From Phytoseiulus persimilis (Eukaryota; Arthropoda; Arachnida; Mesostigmata; Phytoseiidae), in contig CM075102.1 in NCBI GenBank assembly GCA_037576195.1, positions 13,822,745-13,886,744 on the forward strand: a stretch of 64,000 bases of DNA, written 5' to 3'. Below, piece after piece: positions 23,895 through 37,000 of the stretch. The notes under the pieces were generated by a model, which was not told where the DNA came from, made no database searches, and saw only the letters and a program-made list of their open reading frames with translations. Both the position numbers and the translations under genes were made by a program. Within the stretch, counting starts at the first letter, position 1, and the number at the start of each line of letters is the position of its first letter.

Positions 23895-25004
23895 TCAAGA
23901 CGTCACAGTCGTCTCCATCGTTGAATTGGCGGACTTTTCGATCCTCTTGTACTTAGCCCGGCGGTTCTTGAACCAGAACTGCACGTTTCGGGGCTCGAGT
24001 TTGGGGAACTTCTGGCGGTACTCCATGGAATTGAGCTCGGCCGTGAACTCCTCGATCTGGGCGTGATGCGGATGTGTTGTCACATCGCTGAACCATCGCT
24101 CCAGCTTCGGCACTTCAGACACGGGATCGATGAAAGTGCGGTTCCGTTTGCGGCCGCTAGCCTCATGCTGTGCGTTGGGATTGTTCTGTATCCCCGACTG
24201 GAATGGCACTACTGGCATCGCGACGTTATTATACATGCCGGCACCGTACAACGCTAGACTCGAGGCCTGCGCGTTGACTATTCGGTTCTCCCAGGCGTCG
24301 TTGTCGTTGTCGTCCTCTTCGCTGGCCTCGCTGTCGTTCCTGGCGGGGCAGCCTTCCTTCGACGAGTCGGCGCTGTCGTTTTCGGCCTCGCTCGAGCAAC
24401 TTTGTACCTTTCCGGGCTTCACACTGAGGTCGAGCGTCTGATGGACGACATGCGCCTGCTGTGCATGCATCACGGCAGCTATGTGCTGCCAGCGATGCTG
24501 AGCTTCGGCCAGTCGTCGCTGGTACTCGAACTCCTTCCACTTGTCCAGGAGGGGCGTCGACGCGTCGTCGGCCTGCTGCAAGGCGTTCACCGAAAGACCC
24601 GCCTGCGTCACCGGCAACAACTTGCCAGCGGCGGCGGCGGCGGCCCCGTTGCCCCCGCCGTTGTTGGTCGGCGAGGGGGAAACGCTGTTCTCGTGGTCAC
24701 TGTCCAAGTCGCCGCGCAACGAGCTTGGAGAGTTCACCGATGCGAGCCTGTCCAAATTCGATTGTGACGCTAACTGGTTGGCGGATGATCCTTGGAGACG
24801 GCGACGCTTGTAAGCGGCTCGCGCATTCTTGAACCAATACACCACATTGTTGACATTGAGCAGCTTGTCCCGACTCAGAGCGCGACGAGCGGCGTTCAGC
24901 TGTTCAACATAGTCCTGAATCTGAACCCGTGTGGGGTGTTGGTCCTTCTGGAACCACGCGTGCAACTGTGGCACCTCCGTCTCTGGATCGAACGTTGTCC
25001 GAAC
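23895..25004 (-). CDS. dve: dve last coding exon, both homeodomains
   Basis: Phase-0 acceptor gttccccag. Homeodomain 1 occupies about 24798-25004, from VRTTFDPETEVPQLHAWF to VVYWFKNARAAYKRRR. Homeodomain 2 occupies about 23943-24146, from RNRTFIDPVSEVPKLERWF to VQFWFKNRRAKYKR. Both have lysine at recognition-helix position 50 (WFKN). The linker holds SPSPTNNGGG, an alanine run, a TLDLSVK motif near 24418-24438 that resembles CtBP-binding PxDLS sites, and an acidic Ser/Glu/Asp tract. It ends TVTS and TGA at 23895. Confidence 0.95.
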   Translation of the reverse strand, partial: VRTTFDPETEVPQLHAWFQKDQHPTRVQIQDYVEQLNAARRALSRDKLLNVNNVVYWFKNARAAYKRRRLQGSSANQLASQSNLDRLASVNSPSSLRGDLDSDHENSVSPSPTNNGGGNGAAAAAAGKLLPVTQAGLSVNALQQADDASTPLLDKWKEFEYQRRLAEAQHRWQHIAAVMHAQQAHVVHQTLDLSVKPGKVQSCSSEAENDSADSSKEGCPARNDSEASEEDDNDNDAWENRIVNAQASSLALYGAGMYNNVAMPVVPFQSGIQNNPNAQHEASGRKRNRTFIDPVSEVPKLERWFSDVTTHPHHAQIEEFTAELNSMEYRQKFPKLEPRNVQFWFKNRRAKYKRIEKSANSTMETTVTS

Positions 25005-28000
25005 CTGGGGAACAGAATCGCCACGTTAACACAGATCGCTCGGAGAGCTGCGAAAAAGCGTTGCTCGGGATCCGCGGATTACGGCCCGCAACCCCGGGAG
25101 CACTCGTGCACAACGCTTACCCTCGGCTTGCTCGCGTGGAGCTTATCCTCATCGAACTTGGTCACTCCGTTCGTGCCGCTGTTCGTCGTCAGCGACGCCA
25201 CGTTATTGCTGAGTTTCGGTGTGGTACTGAAGTCGAGCACTTCGTTTTCGCTCGGCCGTTTCCGCGATACAAGGTGGCCAGGCAGCGCTGCTCCTGGACC
25301 CTGCGAGAGCTTGGGAGCGTTCTCGATGAACGTTCTCAATATCTCATCGCGACGTTCCGGTGAAAACACCCCGGAGCCGCTGGCTGTTCGTTTATCCGTC
25401 GATGAGGTGAAAGATTGCAGGATTTGTTGATACATCGAATCAGGAACCCCGTTATCCGTGATTGTCGTCTTGCCTGGAAAATTTTCATTCGGTTCGCATT
25501 CAATCGGAGTTCGAACGCTCGTCTTCAAGTCCATCCCGAACTCTGGACGGACCGACGCCAGGACGCGGCCTCTCTCTGGAGAGAGGACATATTCCGAGCA
25601 ACGATACATCGGAGGACTTACTGAAGAGCTCGTGTCCTTTCGCGAACGGTACCGTCATGCCCTCCGTGATCTGCATGTGGTTCTGCAGGGCGGCCGCGTT
25701 CAGGAGCAGCTGATTCGCGAAACGATCCGTTGAGTGACGGGATTTCTGCTGTTGCTGCAATGGCAGCTGCTGCTGCAGCTGTTGCTGCTGCTGTTGCTGC
25801 TTGCTGAGCAGCTGGTTGAGCAGCATCAGATCTTTGGAGCTGAGATCCCGGGCCGACGGTTCCTTGAGGTCTTCGGTTGACGTTTCCTCCGGTAAAGCTA
25901 GTGGTTCCTCCTTGAAGGTAGAGAGAACGGACAACTGATTAAACTGGCCGCAGCTCTTCCTTCCGAGAGTAACATTCGAATCGTACGCAAATTGGTCCTC
26001 ATTTTTCTCCGCCCGGCGTCAAGGAGTTTCAAAGACCTCAGAGCTTAGAGCGGATCTTTGACGAAGCTAAATTCATTAGGGCGGCTTTCATCGCCAAACC
26101 CCCCCCCCCCCCCCCCCCCGCCCGCCGTTGTATCCCGTCGGACGGTTTTATTTCGAGAACCTCTTTTCTGTTCCGATACAAAAAAAAAATATTGAAAGGA
26201 AAAAACACGATCACACACAGGATGAAAACGCTAAAGACGAAGCTGCTTCAGCGCGTCGCCGATTTTTGCCCGCCCGCCGACCAGCCGGCGCGCGCGGATC
26301 TCCTCCGCGAGACTTCTCCTTGATCAGCTTAATGTTTGAAGTGAAGAAAGAATTTATTAGCATGCCCAGACCGCCACCCTGCTCTGTTCCAGTCGTTCGG
26401 CGGAACCTGCTCTGAGCCGTTTCATCTTCACTGTCGTCGTCCGCGACAAGAATCCGCACTGAAGGGCATCCGAGTTCTCCGGAAGGAGGCGCTCGACCTC
26501 GAAAGCAGAAGCGCCCCGGCTCATCCCGGCGATCCCGCCACGGCGCGAATATCGCCTGTGCTTGAGATAATCAGCAAATCATCCAGCGGGCGATTACTGG
26601 ACGGCGTCTAGCCCAAATGGCCCTGATCATCGCCACCGCGTTACCACCAGAGCAATAAATTCACAAAAAGACGCGGCTTTCCCGAGACTCGCGTTCCGCG
26701 GCTAGGGCGAATATGGGGCCGATCGGAAACTGGAACCGACGAAGCTCCAAAGTCGAACAGCCCCTAGAAATTCAAGATAGGCCAGAACTCGCTATTCCGC
26801 TAACGAACCGGGGGCCTGCGAGGCACCGTTAGGAAGTAAATCCCTCGTCGGACGATGCAGGCGATTACGCGGAGATGATGAGAGCCGGGAGCACGGAGAG
26901 GAGTGAGGTGGTGATAAAATAACAGAGAGAGAGAGAGAGAGAAAGGGGAGAGAGACGAAGAGCCGCGGCTTGAGGCACGTGAAATACCCGGCCGGCCGAT
27001 ACAAGGTGGTCGTGGTGGGGTAGCAACCTGGCTCAGAATTTAACAAGAGAGATCCGACGACGACGGCGGCAGCAACCATCGAGTCGGTTGGTCAGGACTT
27101 CCAGGAGGTCCGTGAAGATAATCAAGACTATTAAGCCCGCCCGTTGGTCCACCAATCTGCTTGCTTGCCTGCCGCCGCTACGTTGTCGTCCTGTTCTTCA
27201 TCATTTTTTGCGGATTAAAGATTATATGAAGAAGAGCCAGGAGCAACGAAGGAGGAGGGGGAGAACACGAGACGGACGAGAGAGGGGCGGCTCCGTCTTC
27301 GTTGATAGCAATATTTCTTTCGCTGTGCCGTGTAGATAATTATGATCGCCACCCATGTTAAGGAGGCTTAGTTACTAAGTACCTGTAAGCCATATCTCTA
27401 CCGAGAAGAGAAAGACAACGACGACGACAAACGAAGAGGGCTATGAAGAAGTATGAACGCGACTGACTACGCTCGAAACTTTTTCAAGCCGGCTCCGCTC
27501 GCTCCACTGCCCGCTTCCGTCGCCGCCAACACCAACCAAGGTTTTCGTTGTCGGCAAAGGAGCAGATCTCACTCCTGCGAGACCTACTCGCTTGCCTGGT
27601 CGTCGCGAGAGTGAGTCCTCGACGAGAAAACCCCTCCGGATTCTCTTCCGTCGAGCACTCTTCTCCCCGGTGAAAGTTCGGGCCAGATTCACGCAATGTG
27701 GACCGATTAATCCTTCAAAAAGCTTGCTTGAAACTTGTGGTCTCTCGTTCGTTTTGCGCGGCTCCCCCGCCCCCCCCCCCCCTTCCTTGCCCCAGCCACA
27801 CTCCCTCGGTCCCCGTCGCCGACCAGAAGATCCGCCATGAACCCACCCGAGAACAAACACACCATCCCACACCAATGGCCTACAGGACACGTAGCGGACT
27901 ACTTTGACGCTACTCACCCTTTTCACAGTTTGGCACGCGATCGCCGGCTCTTCGGGCCGCTCGTTCTTCACCGATGGCAAGCTGGAATGGTGAAAAGTGG

Positions 28001-31000
28001 CGTTAGACTCCACTCTCCAAGAACTTGTCTTTCGGCTTCGTTTGTCAACGGCCCCTGACAGTGATGGTGATTTTTTTCCTCCCGACCGCGATCCGCGTCA
28101 AGATCACGGGGAGGGAAGTAGCGATCATGGATTCGAAAAAAACGCTACTCTGAGTAGCGAAGTGGAGTTTGCGAGGATGCTCGCACGCGTTGTGCATATT
28201 CTTCAACAGGTTTATACACTCGATCACATGAATAATGAACCTGATCTAATGATCGCCAAGGAGCCGCTCCACGAACCGAGACTCGAAAAACAGGTGGAGG
28301 CGAGGTAGGTGGTCAAAATTTGAGGCAGCGGCTCGCCGGTCAACGCCTCTCTCATTCCTGTATGCGCTACAAATGGTTCTTAGCGTTTCCACGCTCCTCT
28401 TCGGGGAACAGCGCACAGGAGCACGCGGAGTGCACGACGAGAGCGGAGGTTTTGCCCTCGTTCGGAGGGACCGAATCCCGTTGAACGTTTGAAAAATTTT
28501 CGTTGACACCGCGGCTCGGAAAAGCTCTGATTCGCAAGGATCTTCCGATCATATCAATTCAACGTATACTGCGTCTCCACTACGCTTCTCGGTGATTTAC
28601 CTTAGTAGTGTGATCCTCAAAGTGACCAGCTGTCCAAGATCGGAGAGTATCTCGCCAACCGTTGCGCTGCTCGGGTTCTCGGTGATCTGTTCCAAGCCCA
28701 ACGGTTTCCAGTTTTTGATCTGCAAAGCACCTGGAACGGAGATGAGGGATTCATGTTATTACTTTCGAGTTACCGAATTTTGTTCAATAGTCATGACGTT
28801 CGCTTCGCGTCGGAACGTCTCGTCACATTCTGAGCGGATTAGCTTTGGCAAGCACGTTCTAATCGCTTCGAATCGTTCCCGACTCGCCTCGATGGTCTGA
28901 GAAAGGTTTCGGTCAGAGCCAAATCCGAAAATTTATTTTTGGATAACTCCGATTTCAAGCGGAGACCGATCGAAGCATTCAGAATCGAAGCCAACATGAG
29001 GGGTTGTCTCTCCTCGATACCCTCGGAGATTAGGGCTCTCGAGGGGGAGGAACTCTGGTTCAGGCCCAGGTTCGAAGTGATCTCCGAAAACGATATCCGG
29101 AATTCAGACGAGCGACATCCCCGGGCGGTCAATCGTTCGCTTGTTTGCGAATTCGCTCCCACGCTCACTCGAACGATTCGAGATTTCACACTCATTTGAA
29201 TATCCCAGAATCCGTCAGACATCGAACGGCTTTCGGTTTGGTATGAATAATCTTCGGCTTCTGGAGAGTCGAGCCGATCTCCCTTCGGGAGCTGCCCGTT
29301 GAACGTACGTCGTAGAAACCGCACAAGCAAAAACAAACAGCTCGCCAGAATCATTTTCTGCATGGAACTTCTGCATGAATAAAGTCGGAGGGAATTTCAT
29401 CTTCTGTGACGTGATTTTGGTCCGCGCGGCGCAACTAAATCCGCTGCGAATCCGCTGGTGCAGATTAAGCAAATCTGCGGAGATAGCGGCGAACGGCCGT
29501 CGCGTTGTCGGTGTATCTTCAACGGAGGAAGCCGGCGAGAAGCGCGTCTCTTCCAAGGTTCCTTCATTTTGTTCTAACGTTGTCAATCCTGCTTACGTTA
29601 ATTCCCTTCCATAGTAGGCCGCAGCGGAGCGGATGATCCCCAATCCGCTTGACGCGATACCATTCGAACATTTCGGATGTTGACTTCTAAAGCTACCTCG
29701 CTCGCTCAAAGGAACATTGACACGAACTGCTCCAACGAAACTTTTCTACTTTTTTCACGCGGCGGCGCCCGCCCGATCTCACTTTGGTTTCGATTCGCTG
29801 CAGTTCGAGTCGAAATCCGGCCGTTCAGCGCAACCCGTTGAACTTCCCATAGCTGTGTCCCATCTCTGGAAACTGGAATCCTGGTCGCGCAAGCTGTGCT
29901 GTCACAGCTCTCGGAAGGTTCCGCTTCTCGGAAGCCTCGACTTTACGGCCGCAGAGAGCTGGTGATTTCTGCAAACGCTCGCTGCGGTTTTTCGTGGGTA
30001 GCTGGCTCACACGGGCAATACACGTGTGCTCGCGGTCTCACGCGGCACACAGTAAAGTGCCGCATCGATAATAGCAAAATACTCGAGTTCGTTTTGAAAC
30101 GTTCGCAGACGCTGTCCAGCTGGTGTGAATGTCGTGTTCGGGCGAGAAAAAAAAATCCGCGCACAATCGCTAACAGAGAGAAGCAACACTTCGTCAAATC
30201 TGCATAACGCGCTCCGAGAAAAGTGCCACCCTCAGAGGAGCGAATCACTTCGGAGAACTCGCGGTCGCGAGTTCAAGATACATTTCCCTCTCATTCTCCT
30301 CAGCGGAAGGCTCGAGGCGTCCGTTGAGACCCGGCGGCGGCCTCAACGCACCTCCGCGGATCGTGAGACGCCAGAGTTCACGCTCCCCGCGGGAATACCC
30401 ACCTCAACGGAGTACCGAACCCGAAACGGTTGATGACATCTAGGATGGCGGGGACGCTCAATCGCCGCATTTCCGAAAAAACGCGAAAATGTCCGTCCCC
30501 AGGCCAGACGGATCAGCAGTTCTGCCGACGGACGGGTGTAGATAACAATCGTGTTCATCCGATTTGGTGCCGCCAAGTATGCGTCGTCGAGAAAGCAGGA
30601 ATTCGCTGACAAAGCATAATTCTTAATCCTCGCGCATCATTTCTCTGCGTTGCCGTTCCCCTCTTGGATCGCTCGTGTGATTTGAAGACACAAATGCGCG
30701 CCGAGCGGGCATCGAGCGGGAGGAAGGAGCGCCTAACCTCGTCGCTAAAATCGTGTTGCCATTGCATTTTATCCTCGCAAGATTTCTCGATGGCTTCTCA
30801 GCGGCATCGAGCTCCGACCCGTTCGCCCTCTTTCCCGCCTTCATGCGTGTTTGCTGCATGCCGGCGAGGGGCACGGAGGGGAGGAGGGGTGCTGTGGAGG
30901 ACCGATGCGGAAGGGGCTCAGAGGCAAGACACGCTGGGGCTCGATCGAGGAGAGTTTGGAGGGGCAGGGAGCGAGGGATGATGGCAGGAGGACATGAGGC

Positions 31001-34000
31001 AAAAGAAAGCGAGAGGTGCTCAGTTCTTCGATGCGAATCACAATTGTGCCGATTTGCCGTTTCGTGGAAGAAGGATCAAAATCAGGATTTTTGAGCGGAG
31101 GAAGGAATTGAGGTGTACGTAGGGGGAGAATGAGAACGACTCTTCTATGAGGTATTATCTTTAACGGTGTCGCAGAGAGAGGCTGGCTGCATATGCACCC
31201 CCCCCCCTTGCGCGCATTCCCGCCCACTTCTCCTTCCCAGCTTCCAGCTGATTTTTCCCCTTCAGGCTGCCTCGAACTCCCGACCCGGTGCTTTCCCGCG
31301 CTCATCGTCACTCGGAGTTCGCAGGAAGAAGGAGACGAACAATACTTCCTCCTTTCTTTGGACAAATTATGAAACTTCCGCGGATGACAACCCATCCGTC
31401 CGTCCGTCCAGATGTCTCTCTAACGCGCGAGGCGGATGTCTGACGGTAGCGTAGTATTTCTCGTCATCGGTGTCGTCGTCGCCACCGCCGCCTCCCTCCT
31501 CAGCTCCATCTGGCTTTTTCGATCTCTCGGGCTCCAAATGCGTTATGTGGTTTTTTTCCATGGGAATCTCTTCCTGTCTTATACGACGACGGACAACCAC
31601 AAAACTAAAATAAGATGGAGGAGACGTCATAATTAGCTGTCAACGTCACCCCTGACGTAGTGAAGTCTTCCGTTGGATTTCTTTACCCTACATGTCGTCG
31701 ACTCCTCTTCATTGCTATTCATCGACCTGTCTCGTTGAACGCCGATGACGGCTGTTCGTCTATGAGGATCGGGACCGATGCCCAGCGTCCGGAACTCGCG
31801 CAAGAGCTCCGTTTCTCAAAAGCTCTCCCCCGGAATCGCCCTCCAACACGCAGACCACCATTGCCACTCTCGGGTACAAAACGAAAATCCATGTGCGAGA
31901 CTCCTGAGCTTCGAGCGCGAAATTTGAAATATCCCAACATGGCGGCCGACCCATGAACCGTTTGCAGAGGCGGGGGAACGGGGGGGGGAGCGAGTGGAAG
32001 GCGAGTCCGCTATTAACGTCGCAAACTCTTGTCGTGGGCTTTATACCACAGAGCCAGACTTGCTCACATACACATTCATACATATCTGGGCTGCCGTTCT
32101 CTAGAGCGGCAGAGAAGGATTAAGCATTCACTTCAAAGCCTTCATACAGAAAGCCTCCGCAGAGCAAGCTCAGCCGTTGGCTAGCTCAGCAAGTCCGCCA
32201 GCCACGCATTCAGCCAAACAGTTCAGCCCGCAGCTCCCCCGTGCATGTCGCAAAGCCCCGCGAACGGGCTTGGAAACGGCTTGCCACGGCTAGGGTAAGG
32301 GATCCATCCGAGGGGACAAACATGGGATAATCCTCTTTTAGCCGAGCGGAGAGGGGTCGGCGCCGAGAGCGCACGATGCGAATTTACTAAAACGGCCCCC
32401 AGGGGTGGCTAGAGAGAAACGGGGATGCAGACGGGCGGCCAACAACGGTCCTGTGAAGCGAGCGGCTCTATGAGGTACGTGCGCGTTCCACGATGGGTTC
32501 ATGACCGAGCCAGTGGTCTCTTGGCGAATTCCGTGAACGACGAAGGGAAAGGACGCGCGCGCGGACCCAAGTTGTCACCAGCGGACGACAGGGGGCCACC
32601 ATAACGGAGCCGGAATAATGCGTGCGGTACCATCCGCAACATCGGAATCTTTCATCAGGCCGTAAATTCCTGATCAAAAGTCGTTCATTCATGGATCAGA
32701 ATTGGAGTTTTAATGGTCTTTCAACGACGACGACGCCACCGCCGCCGCCGCCAACCCGGAGGCGGCAAAATGGAGTTCATACAAGCCGCGACGCGAGGAG
32801 ACCTCCACAGGAAGTGGTCACCGCAGACCAAAGTATGTATACGAGACGAGGTCGGAGTGCCAACACTGCAATCGAATGCGACTCGACCGGTCGTCGTGGA
32901 GAACGCTCGACGATTCGGGAGGGGGGGGGGGGGGAGGCTGTGTTCGGCAAAGAGCAACCGGATTAGGAGTTCTGCATCGAGGGACGAGGAATCGGGGGCG
33001 AGTGTGTTGGGAGAGCCCGACCGAGCCATGGAGACCGGGAAGGGGCTCGGATCCATGCGGGAGCGGCGATAGTTGAGCTGAGCAGCCCATTCGGCCAGAG
33101 AGATTAAAGTACGAACAAGAACTCAAAACCCGCATTACGTCCTAGGATAAGCCGTTCCCCATTCGTCACTATGACTGTCGTTGTCCTTCCCGCCGCCGCC
33201 GTCATCCTCCTCCTCTCGTAGAGAGATCATCCTGTGACCGGGTGGAGCCTTCCGATCCACTCTGTTTGACGGCCTCGATACCGTGACCACGACCGATGCA
33301 GAAACGTAGAATCAATGAGAGGCTTCCCGTGAAGCGTCTCTCTCTTGACGGTCCCGCAGCCATGAAGTCGTCATGACTGCGGAGATTGAACGGGAGTCAC
33401 GTGTCCCGCCGTTTGAGTTTGCGTCCGGTGCGCGGATCTCTGTCACACAGTAATCGGATGGAGTTTGTGCTTCTCCAGCTCCGTTGCAGTTGTTTTTTTT
33501 TTTCTCTCGGCGTGTCGGAGCTCGAGTTTAATTTGGTATTGGTACAGGCCGTTTGAATATGGCTTAACAGCTCTCCACCTGCTGTTCCAGCTGCCGCGCT
33601 CGACGTCCACAGCGAGTACAATAAGGTTTTTTTAGTAACAGCGGCTAGGGTTATGCTTTTGAAGCCGCTCCGGAAAGCGAGCATCCCCGAGGAGTGTTTT
33701 GTCGTGAACGCTCCCAGATAACTCGCCGCTGCAGATGTCGGAGCTACGGGGCGTTTGTAGACAACTGCAGCTACCGACGGATATATGCTTGTTTTCGATC
33801 GAGTCGGGTCGAAGTCAGTCGTCAGTCCCGGAGGAGATGCCCGGTCGGTGCGTTTGTCCTTCATTCCGCCGGTTTGCTTGCTTGCCGTCAAAGGATTTCG
33901 CGTGGCTCAACTCTCGGAGAGTTTCAGAGGGTGCCGCGGCGACGAGCGCGGAATCTGGCGGAGCTTCGAGCGTGGATGGATCCGACGGGCCAACTCCGGG

Positions 34001-37000
34001 TGCGAGCAGCACCGATCCGGAGCGAAACAACGTCCTGGAGGAGTACCTCTCGGCCGAAAACGGTGGGAGCAACTGCGGGAAGTGCCCACCGGTGCCACCG
34101 AAAACCGGAGCACCGTCTTCGAAACAAGATTATCCTTATCTGGTAATCCCTGGAGGGATGAAGTCGCATCTCGTCTTCGTTTTCGGAGAGATGGAGGAAG
34201 ACGCTGTGCTGGCAGCGACGTCTACGTTGATCTTGTTGCCAGCTCGCCCGCCCGCCCGCTCGCCCGCCGGGCCAGTCATCCGTCAGTTCCCGCGTAAGGA
34301 CATTCGTCCGAAATTTTCCCGTTCCCTCAGAAGATGATCCATGATGTTCGGCTGGGGGAAATAATCGGGAGAGTTCGGTTTCGGGGCCCGAGAAAATGAA
34401 CAGCATAGGTTGCTGCCGCGGAGCCGTAGTGCGTTTGCCGCTGATCGCGTGTAGACTGAAAGCTCACGCTTAATCACTAGATGCTCCTGTATGTTGTTTC
34501 CCTTAATCCTCAACGGTGGCCCGACGGAGGAGCCGATTTACTGAGTGAGTGTCGGTCTGTCTGTCTGTCTGACCGACTTGTAGACTCGCTGGACGCTTGG
34601 GTAGAGCGCCTTCCCGCTCTCTCAACGCCAGTCGGAATGCTTGCCTGTCGGAGCGATTGATCCAAAAAGCTAATGCACTGGAGCAGAATCTATTCCCAAC
34701 TAAAGAGAGGGAGCTTCCTGGCGAGCTCGGATGGTCCGAAGTGCCAAGCGGTTCGAAATACCATCCTGTTCCGGAATCGCCAGCCTCTCCACGACAACAC
34801 AGCATAGCAGTCCAACACGAGCACCAAGGAGATCTCGGAGAGCATTCCCGCGGCACAAATGCCTGCGCGCATCGCGAGCCCTATTCGGGACGCGTCGCGC
34901 TGTTCCGGGAACTTTTCGTACCTTTCGCCGGCGTAGCCTCGCCGTAGATTCCGAGCTTCTCTAACGCTATCGTCACCAGATTGTTGAGTGTGGTGTTCGA
35001 AGGCAGGATCGCATAGCCATCTGTTATGACTTTGGTTTCCTGATTCGGCTGTCCGAGCTCTTGACAAGCCGCGCCGCTCAGCTCGACGACACAGTGCACG
35101 GGCACGGCGGGTTTCCCTGGAACGAAAAACATCTCGATGAGCTTGGGCCGAAACATTCGCAGAAACATTCATCCTCCGTCGTCGTGATCGGGGAGGAGGA
35201 CCAGATCGGCCCGCCGAGGATCCCGAATCTAGCGGGAGCCCAGCAATTTTCGAGCCCGGACCCGAAAACGTTCCTCTGTTCGACTCGACAGGAGCTCCTC
35301 GGACGCCAGAGCGTGAGTTGCTCGGGGCACGGACTCAAAAAAGCGATGCCGGCATTTTTCAACGACGCGCGCACGTGATTGCTTTCGACAGTAAACGAAA
35401 TGAATGTCAAAGCACTTGTTCGTGAGTTAGTCGGCTGTTCGTTCGGGAAAGCATCGTTCTGAGAGCGATTCCAAGACGGGGAAAAGACGACAACGTCGCC
35501 TGGCTGGCTCGCTCCCTACCCGTCTAGCCTCCGAAGCTTTTAGACCTCGTTAGGCAGGAGCAGCAACTGCCCGCCGCCAGCCCCTAACGTAAGAGTCCGA
35601 GTTCGGAGGGATGGCCGGCCGAACCCATTGGATCGAAAGTGACGGCTCGTCTTAGAACACCGCCGGGAGGATAAGAGTTGAATAATCCAGCCAGCCAGGT
35701 CGCCAGCATTGTCTTCCTCCGTCGGTTGTCAATCATACCCTGGATTATGAGTCAGGATCCTAGGGAACAGCGAGCTGGGTGAGAGGGAAAGAAAGAGAGA
35801 GAGAGGAGGATATCCTGCCGCATGAGCTCCAGAGCCTGCTCCCGAATCGCGTCGCCCGACCATCAACAAGAGCCGAGGCTCGTATCGATGACGCTACCTT
35901 CTGGTCAACAGCCGTCCCCAGCAGCCTCCGATGTTCCGTCGAAGCGGCGCGCACGGAAAAATGAAAAAAATTGGTCCCGGTTGAACCGTTGGCCTCGGCT
36001 CGACTGCGAGAACGCGGCGCCTGTGATGACCTCTCACGACGAGAGCTCCGTGCGTGTTTTGTCGTTTCACTCCGACAACCATGATGCTAGGGGCGGCGGC
36101 GGTCGTGGTTGTCAAGCCGAGTCGAGTGGCGGGTGTTTTAGTCGCGGGTGCTAGCAACTGATAGCCGCGGCGTAGTCCATGGGGGAGCGGGCGGGCGGGC
36201 GAGTGAGCGCCTGCCTCATTGACTCAAAATGAAGCTTTTGCATCGCTGGTCGGGGGATAATCTGACTCATATCAAAGAGCAGAGCGAACTCGCTCGCGAG
36301 GGGGTCTAGTGCAAAGTGGGGGAGCAGCAGCAAGACGAGAGAGTCAGTCCAGTGTGAGATGGGAACGCTATAGCCCGCTGTGAAGTCCTTGAGGTTTACA
36401 ACGGCGTTTGCTTGTCAGGATGAGTTCGGAACAGCAGCCGTAGAGCACCGTAGAACCCTCGAGCTGGTCGGGCGGGCGGACGAGCGAGCGGGCAGGCAGG
36501 CGCCGAGCGACGGTACCGCTGCTCTATCTGCTCCGCGGACAAAGGACTCCACAGTTTAGTACCCCTCGTTGTCGGGCGCGGGAGATGCCACCGCGGCTGC
36601 TTTTCTTCTCCATCGGCGTCTGGATAGCTGATTCGGTGTTTGAGTATCGGTGTCAGTGACAGTTGCGGTCGGACGATTGTGATTCAAATTCACACCGAGC
36701 CAAAGCCAACGGAGCAATCTCCGCAACGGCTGAAGTGCACCGCAAATTGGAACTCAAGTACGACGTGTGCTTGAACCGAAAAAAAAAAAAAGAAACAAGC
36801 ATCCCGACCGAGCTTGTTCCTCAACCGAGCCAACCGAGCAGTCGCCGGAAGGCTGCGCGAGACGCCGTGCGAGCACCCAGTCACACGAAAAGAGCGCTCG
36901 GATCGGTTCCCGCCTCTACCGGTTCCGCTGTTACGTCCCGAGTGATTCCGCCCGACCTTGACGACGGACGAAGACGACTCCTGTTCGAAGTCGCCGCTGG

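Noticed and set aside
33735-34337. 200-codon plus-strand Ser/Pro/Gly-rich frame inside dve intron 2
   Set aside because: No acceptor or start context, and no recognisable motif despite a plausible donor near 34140.
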